DNA of 10,976 nucleotides, taken from assembly GCA_046734915.1 (NCBI GenBank), contig JBKPSC010000329.1, forward strand, positions 1-10,976, given 5' to 3'. Under the pieces are notes generated by a model, which saw only the letters and a program-made list of their open reading frames with translations, ran no database searches and was not told the DNA's origin. The stretch's first letter is position 1; each line of letters opens with the position of its first letter. Position numbers and translations under genes: made by a program. The DNA comes from VFZL01 sp046734915. GTDB lineage: Bacteria > Acidobacteriota > Vicinamibacteria > Vicinamibacterales > CAVVIG01. This document shows positions 7,126-10,976 of this stretch, in pieces.

Positions 7126-8903
7126 CGGTCACACGTACGATGATGACGATAACTGGGCTGCGGGAAGCATACCTTTCCGGTGAGACCACGCCTGACTGTG
7201 TGATTGAAGACATCTTCGATCGCCTTCACGCAGGTGGTCTGTCGCCGGTGTGGATCTCGGTCGCCGATCGCGCATCGGCGATAGCGCGGGCGCGCGCCGT
7301 CGACGTGAACCTGCCGCTTGGCGGCATCCCATTCGCCGTCAAGGACAACATCGACGTCGCCGGCATGCCGACGACAGCAGGGTGTCCGTCGTTCGCGTTC
7401 ACGCCCGAACGCCATGCCAGCGTCGTCACGCGGCTGCTGGACGCGGGCGCGATTCTGATTGGCAAGACCAACATGGATCAGTTCGCGACCGGGCTCGTCG
7501 GCACACGGTCGCCGTACGGCGCCTGCCGGAACGCCTTCGACACGCGCTACGTCTCCGGCGGATCGAGCTCGGGTTCGGCGATCGCCGTCGCGACAGGTCT
7601 CTGCGCCTTCTCGCTGGGCACCGACACCGCCGGCTCCGGCCGCGTACCAGCTGCCTTCAATAACCTCGTGGGACTCAAGCCGACGCGCGGTCTGCTCAGC
7701 ACCTCCGGCGTGGTACCTGCGTGTCGATCGATCGACTGCGTCTCAATCTTCGCCACCGACGCCGACGATGCGGCGCAAGTCTGGGATGTGGCGCGAGGCC
7801 CCGATGCCATGGACCCGTATTCGCGCGCACATGATGCAGGCCTCGGCGCGGCGCCATGGCTGACGGGAACGTTTCGATTCGGGATCCCTCGCAGTGATCA
7901 GCTCGAGTTCTGCAGCGATCGTGAGGCGCAGCGGCTGTACGAACAGGCTGTCGCGCGGCTCGCACAGGTCGGAGGTGTGGAGATCACGATCGACTTCGAG
8001 CCGTTTCGCCAGGCGGCGCAACTGCTCTACGCCGGACCATGGGTCGCGGAACGATACGCGGCAGTCGGAGACTTTCTGACGCGCAACCCGCCGGACGCGG
8101 ACCCGGTCGTCCGCGACATCATCCTGTCGGGCGCGACACATACCGCCGCCGACGTCTTCCGCGCGACGTACCGTCTCGAGGCGTTGAAGCAACAGGCCGC
8201 GGAACAGTGGGCGAAGATGGACGTCCTCGTGCTGCCGACGACCCCGACGATCTACACGCGCGCGGAAATCGAGCGCGACCCCGTCCGCCTCAACTCGACT
8301 CTCGGGTACTACACGAATTTCGTGAATCTGATGGATCTGGCGGCGATCGCGGTCCCCGCAGGCTTCCGATCCGATGGCCTCCCGTCAGGCGTGTCGTTCA
8401 TCGGACCAGCGTTTTCAGATCGGGCGCTTGCCTCGCTCGGGCAGCGATTCATCGACGACGATCGCTCTGTTTCACGGCACGCTCCCGGTTGCATCCCGGT
8501 CGCAGTCGTCGGCGCCCACCTCTCAGGGCAACCGCTGAACTGGCAACTTACCGAACGCGGCGCGCGGCTGATCTGCGGCACGCGCACGTCACCCGAATAT
8601 CGGCTGTTCGCGCTGCGCGAATCGTCCCCGCCGAAGCCCGCGCTGCTGCGCGATCAGGAATACGGCGGCCCCGGTATCGAAGTGGAGATCTGGTCGGTGC
8701 CCGAGCACCGCTTCGGCAGCTTCGTCGCCGCCGTCCCGCCGCCACTCGCGATCGGCGGCGTGCAGCTGCAGGACGGCTCGTGGGTGAAAGGATTCGTCTG
8801 CGAACCGGTCGGACTCGCGGGAGCGACAGAGATCACAGAGTTCGGGGGCTGGAGACAGTACCTCGCACAAGGTCCGCCTAAAGGCGGACCCTACGATCTG
8901 TGA
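7122..8903 (+). CDS. atzF: Allophanate hydrolase (AtzF type)
   Basis: 593-residue cytoplasmic enzyme that converts allophanate to ammonia and CO2, the final step of this route. The N-terminal amidase-signature domain (about 1-440) carries the Lys-cisSer-Ser triad: Lys74 in AVKDN, Ser148 in GGSSSGS and Ser172 in TAGSGRVP; the 24-residue spacing of the two serines is normal for the superfamily. The C-terminal domain (about 460-585) has VGAHLSGQPLNWQLTERGA and ends with FGGWRQYLA; in characterised allophanate hydrolases this domain handles the carboxylated intermediate left by the amidase step. Start is taken as GTG 7122, overlapping the carboxylase stop (GTGA); ATG 7140 or 7143 are possible and would cost six or seven residues. 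There is no clear ribosome site for any of them. Odd: family members usually end soon after the GGWR-YLA block; here about eleven extra residues (QGPPKGGPYDL) are encoded by a palindromic repeat. Confidence 0.95.
   Translation: MTVTRTMMTITGLREAYLSGETTPDCVIEDIFDRLHAGGLSPVWISVADRASAIARARAVDVNLPLGGIPFAVKDNIDVAGMPTTAGCPSFAFTPERHASVVTRLLDAGAILIGKTNMDQFATGLVGTRSPYGACRNAFDTRYVSGGSSSGSAIAVATGLCAFSLGTDTAGSGRVPAAFNNLVGLKPTRGLLSTSGVVPACRSIDCVSIFATDADDAAQVWDVARGPDAMDPYSRAHDAGLGAAPWLTGTFRFGIPRSDQLEFCSDREAQRLYEQAVARLAQVGGVEITIDFEPFRQAAQLLYAGPWVAERYAAVGDFLTRNPPDADPVVRDIILSGATHTAADVFRATYRLEALKQQAAEQWAKMDVLVLPTTPTIYTRAEIERDPVRLNSTLGYYTNFVNLMDLAAIAVPAGFRSDGLPSGVSFIGPAFSDRALASLGQRFIDDDRSVSRHAPGCIPVAVVGAHLSGQPLNWQLTERGARLICGTRTSPEYRLFALRESSPPKPALLRDQEYGGPGIEVEIWSVPEHRFGSFVAAVPPPLAIGGVQLQDGSWVKGFVCEPVGLAGATEITEFGGWRQYLAQGPPKGGPYDL
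8871..8890 (+). repeat. Perfect 20-base palindrome forming the 3' end of atzF
   Basis: GGTCCGCCT (8871-8879), AA, AGGCGGACC (8882-8890): nine-base perfect stem with a two-base loop (four bases if the T-A pair opens). It lies inside the last coding bases of allophanate hydrolase and encodes its GPPKGGP tail. It shares the CCGCCT/AGGCGG core with the intergenic palindrome 18 bases further on and with the element at 5311-5366. Confidence 0.8.
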
Positions 8904-8908
8904 TGCAG

Positions 8909-8928
8909 GGGCCGCCTTCAGGCGGCCC
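8909..8928 (+). repeat. Perfect palindrome between convergent genes; possible bidirectional terminator
   Basis: GGGCCGCCT (8909-8917), TC, AGGCGGCCC (8920-8928). It occupies most of the 35-base gap between the atzF stop and the receptor stop. A very GC-rich stem at the meeting point of two convergent genes could slow polymerase from both sides, but no T-tract follows on either strand, so it is not a canonical Rho-independent terminator. It looks like a second copy of the same repeat family as 8871-8890, differing at one stem pair (T-A to G-C) and in the loop. Confidence 0.7.
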
Positions 8929-8938
8929 ATTCCCTGTC

Positions 8939-10976
8939 TCAGAAGTTCAGCGTCACATGCAGCCGTGCGAGCCGCGGAGCGGCAATGGCCGTCGGCGTGA
9001 GCCAGGCGGCGCCATTCGTGCGGTACTCATACGTCTGCTGATAGCTCGTGATCACGTTGGAGTTGAACAGGTTGTACAGGTCGACTCCGACGTCCGTTCG
9101 TCGTCCGCCGAAGCGGAAGATCTTGGCGAACCGCATGTCGACCAGATTGACGCGCTCCAACGCATACAGCTGCCCGGGGTTGAGCAGGTTGACCGTTGTC
9201 GTGCCGGTCGGCAGCGCGTTGGCCGGAAGACGTCCGAGGGCCGGCACGATGACGGTGTCATTCGGCACGACGTAATTCGCGGCTAATGACAGCCCGTTGG
9301 TCGCCACTCCACCGCCAGGCGTCGCGAGGATCGATCGCATGCTTGCGCTGACGAGCACGCCGATCTTGGGCACCGTGTACGACGCGAGGCCACGGAACGA
9401 TGTCGTCCACGCTTCGGTGACATCACAGGAATCGACCCGCGCGGTGCCGAGGAGCTCGGGAAGCGCTTTGGTCACCTCGCAGTTATTGCGGACAGCGCGG
9501 CCAGTGCTGGTGCCGCCTTGTACCGTCACACCGCTGGCCAGACGCGCCGTCGCGGTGAAGTCGGCCCCGTGCCAATAGGCCGTGCGAGCCTTTCCGTAGT
9601 CCTTCTCGCTGGTCATGTAGCTCTGCGCGCCTCGCGCGGCCGCTTGAGGGGTAATGGCCACGAAGCTCGCCGAACCGCCACCACCAGGCAGATTGTCGTG
9701 TTGTGGAATCGGTAGAGAGTACGTCTGGTAATCGGCAGCCGTGGTCAGCAGGTTGTCGGTCACGAAGAAGTTTCCCCACCAGCGGCGGGTGTAGCCCGCT
9801 TCGACTGACACGCGTCGCACGAGCTCATGTTGTACGGACACGCCGAGTTGCCAGTCGTAGGGACGCACGCCCCAGCCGCCCAGGATCTCCGGGTTGATGG
9901 TGGTGGTGTTCGGGTTGGCGTTGCCGAAATTCAGACCGACGCCGCCGACGGCCAAGCACTGGTCGCCACCCGTGGCTCGTGTGTCCTGGGCCTGCGGATT
10001 CAGCAGATTGCAATCGACGATGAAATTGCGGTTCGCGTCGTCCCAGCTGCGCGCCGCGGCAGCCGGTCCGGAGCCGATGCGCGTGACAATACGGGCGGCA
10101 GGATTGTTGGAGCTGTAGATCACGTCGGAGGTCGCCGCTTCGAGATACTTGCCGCCGTTCACCTTGATCGCCGTCTTGGCATTGCCGAACAGATCGTAGA
10201 CAACGCCGAACCGCGGCGTGATGTCGTTGTATCCGCGCACGCTGACGGTCTTGTCAAAGGTGATCGGCTGCGGATTGAAACGCGAGGTCAGCGTAGTGCC
10301 GTTCCCTTCCGCCGGAGCCCAGCTCCACGCGCGGTCGTAACGGATGCCCCCCTGCAGCGTCAGGCGGTTGATGGTCCACTGATCCTGCGCGAACAGACTG
10401 GCGGTTTCCGTCGAGTCGTGCTGATCCCAGCGTGGCGCCAGAAAATACGAGACTCCCACCGGACAGAGCCGGTTGCCATCCTGCGTCGTGCACGATGCGG
10501 TCGCCGGCGCGCCCGCGTTGAAGGTGTAGCGGAGCTGTGTGTGGTTGGGGACCCGGCCGTTGCGTACGTCGGTGAAGGACCCCATGTATCCCACCTTCAT
10601 GTTGTGTGCGCCGGTCACATATGAGACCGCCGCGCGCCAGGCCGAATTCAACGCGTGATTGTCATTGAAGCCGAAGTCGAGCGGATCGAACACTCCGCGA
10701 TAGGACGTCAACGGGCGCCCATAGATTCCCGCCTGCTCGGTCACCGGAATGAGATCCATCAACGCGTCCGGTGCCGCCATACCGAATCGTGCGTAGGCGT
10801 AGGCGAACCGCGAATAACCGCCTTCCACGAGCATGCGTGACGTGAGCGGCGAGGAATACGTCGCCTGCACCGTGTGATAGGGGAAATCGTGGTAACCAGG
10901 GAACGTTTCAGGCGACACGGTGTCGGCGCCAAACGTGCGCCCGCTGGCAATCCAGTCGTCGCCGGCCTTCCGGCAG
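8939..10976 (-). CDS. TonB-dependent receptor, Oar-like, C-terminal barrel part (cut by right window edge)
   Basis: Outer-membrane beta-barrel protein that probably imports a large or scarce substrate with TonB energy; the substrate is unknown. The frame stays open to the right edge, giving 678 visible residues; the GTG near 10918 is internal, not the start. Seen: alternating aromatic barrel strands (VGYMGSFTDVRNGR, SLFAQDQWTINRLTLQGGIRYDR, NDITPRFGVVYDLFGNAKTA), the DWQLGVSVQHEL and VSVEAGYTRRWWGNF blocks, VGVDLYNLFNSN near the end, and a terminal Phe (HVTLNF) typical of proteins assembled by the BAM complex. The pattern matches the Oar-like/carboxypeptidase-regulatory-domain receptors abundant in Acidobacteriota; the N-terminal regulatory domain and plug would lie outside the window. 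It is convergent with, and not co-transcribed with, the guanidine genes, so a functional link is not implied. Cys residues in CTTQDGNRLC and in the DCNLLNP...GGDQC loop may form disulfides. Confidence 0.9.
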   Translation of the reverse strand, partial: CRKAGDDWIASGRTFGADTVSPETFPGYHDFPYHTVQATYSSPLTSRMLVEGGYSRFAYAYARFGMAAPDALMDLIPVTEQAGIYGRPLTSYRGVFDPLDFGFNDNHALNSAWRAAVSYVTGAHNMKVGYMGSFTDVRNGRVPNHTQLRYTFNAGAPATASCTTQDGNRLCPVGVSYFLAPRWDQHDSTETASLFAQDQWTINRLTLQGGIRYDRAWSWAPAEGNGTTLTSRFNPQPITFDKTVSVRGYNDITPRFGVVYDLFGNAKTAIKVNGGKYLEAATSDVIYSSNNPAARIVTRIGSGPAAAARSWDDANRNFIVDCNLLNPQAQDTRATGGDQCLAVGGVGLNFGNANPNTTTINPEILGGWGVRPYDWQLGVSVQHELVRRVSVEAGYTRRWWGNFFVTDNLLTTAADYQTYSLPIPQHDNLPGGGGSASFVAITPQAAARGAQSYMTSEKDYGKARTAYWHGADFTATARLASGVTVQGGTSTGRAVRNNCEVTKALPELLGTARVDSCDVTEAWTTSFRGLASYTVPKIGVLVSASMRSILATPGGGVATNGLSLAANYVVPNDTVIVPALGRLPANALPTGTTTVNLLNPGQLYALERVNLVDMRFAKIFRFGGRRTDVGVDLYNLFNSNVITSYQQTYEYRTNGAAWLTPTAIAAPRLARLHVTLNF

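Noticed and set aside
8039..8881. 280-residue open frame in another + frame inside allophanate hydrolase
   Set aside because: Very Arg-rich frame-shift shadow of the real gene with no recognisable domain.
8909..8935. Classical Rho-independent terminator
   Set aside because: The hairpin is perfect but no run of T follows on either strand, so it is reported as a repeat with only possible terminator activity.
9827..10624. 265-residue + strand open frame opposite the receptor
   Set aside because: The - strand has a continuous receptor barrel with a proper C-terminal Phe; the + frame shows no domain.

Overview
The window is GC-rich, gene-dense bacterial DNA. Six genes lie on the + strand, five of them linked by 4-base stop/start overlaps and one by an 8-base gap. 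A partial outer-membrane receptor gene converges on them from the right on the - strand. Codon use is strongly G/C-ending throughout. The Oar-like TonB-dependent receptor and the CCGCCT/AGGCGG palindromes resemble what I associate with soil Acidobacteriota (Vicinamibacteria-like), but this taxonomic guess is an inference and no rRNA or marker gene is present.

Region 1 (2-1093) is the C-terminal two thirds of a sodium:solute symporter whose start lies left of the window. Region 2 (1090-2106) is a secreted protein made of seven evenly spaced repeats, read as a seven-bladed beta-propeller and translationally coupled to the symporter. Region 3 (2115-3502) holds two consecutive DUF1989 proteins, the pair formerly called urea carboxylase-associated proteins 1 and 2 and now known in studied bacteria as the carboxyguanidine deiminase CgdAB. 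Region 4 (3499-7125) is a 1208-residue biotin-dependent carboxylase of the urea/guanidine carboxylase family. Region 5 (7122-8903) is allophanate hydrolase (AtzF type). Region 6 (8939-10976, - strand) is the barrel part of a TonB-dependent receptor, cut by the right edge.

Taken together, genes 3 to 5 form a complete route from guanidine to ammonia and CO2. Guanidine is carboxylated with ATP and bicarbonate to carboxyguanidine. CgdAB deiminates this to allophanate, and AtzF splits allophanate to two ammonia and two CO2. The symporter is the likely importer. The propeller protein is the unexplained member. The presence of the DUF1989 pair favours guanidine over urea as the true substrate, although the carboxylase alone would usually be labelled urea carboxylase.

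The most unusual sequence feature is a family of short palindromic repeats. One copy is inserted in frame inside the carboxylase, adding about 18 residues between conserved blocks of the KipA-like domain. A second forms the last codons of the allophanate hydrolase gene and gives it a non-family tail. A third lies in the 35-base gap between the two convergent genes. No promoter, riboswitch, tRNA, CRISPR array or insertion sequence is visible; the operon promoter must lie left of the window. No stretch longer than 300 bases lacks a gene.
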